From: Gemmataceae bacterium | Lineage (GTDB): Bacteria > Planctomycetota > Planctomycetia > Gemmatales > Gemmataceae | NCBI GenBank assembly: GCA_947490035.1 | Contig: CANLGS010000292.1 | Span: 1 to 5,980, forward strand | Length of the DNA stretch: 5,980 nucleotides | Reading direction: 5' to 3' | Shown: positions 5,879 through 5,980 of the stretch, piece by piece | How the letters are laid out: every line of letters starts with the position of its first letter | Numbering within the stretch: the stretch's first letter is position 1 | Notes under the pieces: model-generated | What the model was told of the DNA's origin: nothing | What the model saw: the letters and a program-made list of their open reading frames with translations, nothing else | Database searches by the model: none | Program-made: the position numbers and the translations under genes

Positions 5879-5980
5879 TCACGGCGTCCCGGAGAGCGAC
5901 CAGTCTTTGCGCTGGCGGCTGCTCGGGATCTTCAGCATCTTGCGGTACTTGGTCACGGTGCGGCGGGCCACCGGGTAGCC
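5879..5980 (-). CDS. rpoN: RNA polymerase sigma-54 factor, C-terminal end (partial)
   Basis: The minus strand from the window edge encodes 33 residues before TGA at 5881-5879: [16 protein letters not shown], then [26 protein letters not shown] is the RpoN box (consensus ARRTVAKYRE), the helix that reads the -24 promoter element, and the following IPSS-RK stretch matches the usual sigma-54 tail. Sigma-54 directs core RNA polymerase to -24/-12 promoters that need ATP-driven enhancer-binding activators. Only the 3' end is here; the rest, including the core-binding and activator-interacting regions, lies beyond 5980. The tail is a few residues longer than the E. coli form. The isomerase gene follows 239 bases downstream on the same strand, with a hairpin between, so an operon link is doubtful. 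Confidence 0.92.
   Translation of the reverse strand, partial: GYPVARRTVTKYRKMLKIPSSRQRKDWSLSGTP

Noticed and set aside
5640..5882. N-terminal extension of the isomerase protein by 81 residues.
   Set aside because: The extension is Arg-rich without family similarity, and the barrel's first strand begins at the ATG at 5639.
5760..5978. Plus-strand open frame of 72 codons at the right edge.
   Set aside because: It runs antisense over the sigma-54 tail and through a hairpin, and shows no domain or ribosome site.
1..5980. A defence, toxin-antitoxin, biosynthetic or mobile system spanning several genes.
   Set aside because: The recognised genes are housekeeping or single-domain families without shared pathway, and no transposase, integrase, nuclease or CRISPR repeat is present.

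Overview
The window looks like ordinary chromosomal DNA from a planctomycete of the Gemmata type. The evidence is high GC with GC-rich third codon positions, a degenerate sulfatase-modifying-factor-fold domain, a small Cys-rich secreted protein, a DUF2007 plus zinc-ribbon protein, and palindromic intergenic repeats. The lineage is inferred from style and cannot be proven from this sequence alone.

Layout. Positions 1-744 (+) hold the C-terminal part of an FGE/SUMF1-fold protein whose start lies outside the window. After a 220-base gap with no convincing element, four genes run in the same direction: a DUF2007-like/zinc-ribbon protein (965-1429), an unrecognised 115-residue protein (1459-1806), a coiled-coil protein with a C-terminal membrane anchor (1808-2164) and an RluA-family rRNA pseudouridine synthase (2164-3129). 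The last three are tightly spaced (1-base gap, then a 1-base stop/start overlap) and are probably co-transcribed and translationally coupled. A 228-base gap with weak hairpins leads to a small exported Cys-rich protein (3358-3756).

The second half is on the minus strand: a LOG-family (TIGR00730-type) nucleotide phosphoribohydrolase (3842-4645), a sugar phosphate isomerase/epimerase-type TIM barrel (4815-5639), and at the right edge the last 33 codons of rpoN, the sigma-54 factor, identified by a perfect RpoN-box core (5879-5980).

Three structured intergenic repeats stand out. One is a 99-base near-perfect hairpin built from GTC-headed heptads that separates the convergent genes at 3756/3842 and supplies the last codons of the LOG gene. 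The second is a pair of REP-like hairpins in inverted orientation (4684-4782). The third is a 9-bp hairpin just after rpoN (5840-5863). No stretch longer than 300 bases lacks a gene, and I see no tRNA, rRNA, CRISPR or insertion sequence. I do not find a coherent new multi-gene system. The repeats and the small coupled gene pair next to the pseudouridine synthase are the parts least explained by known families.
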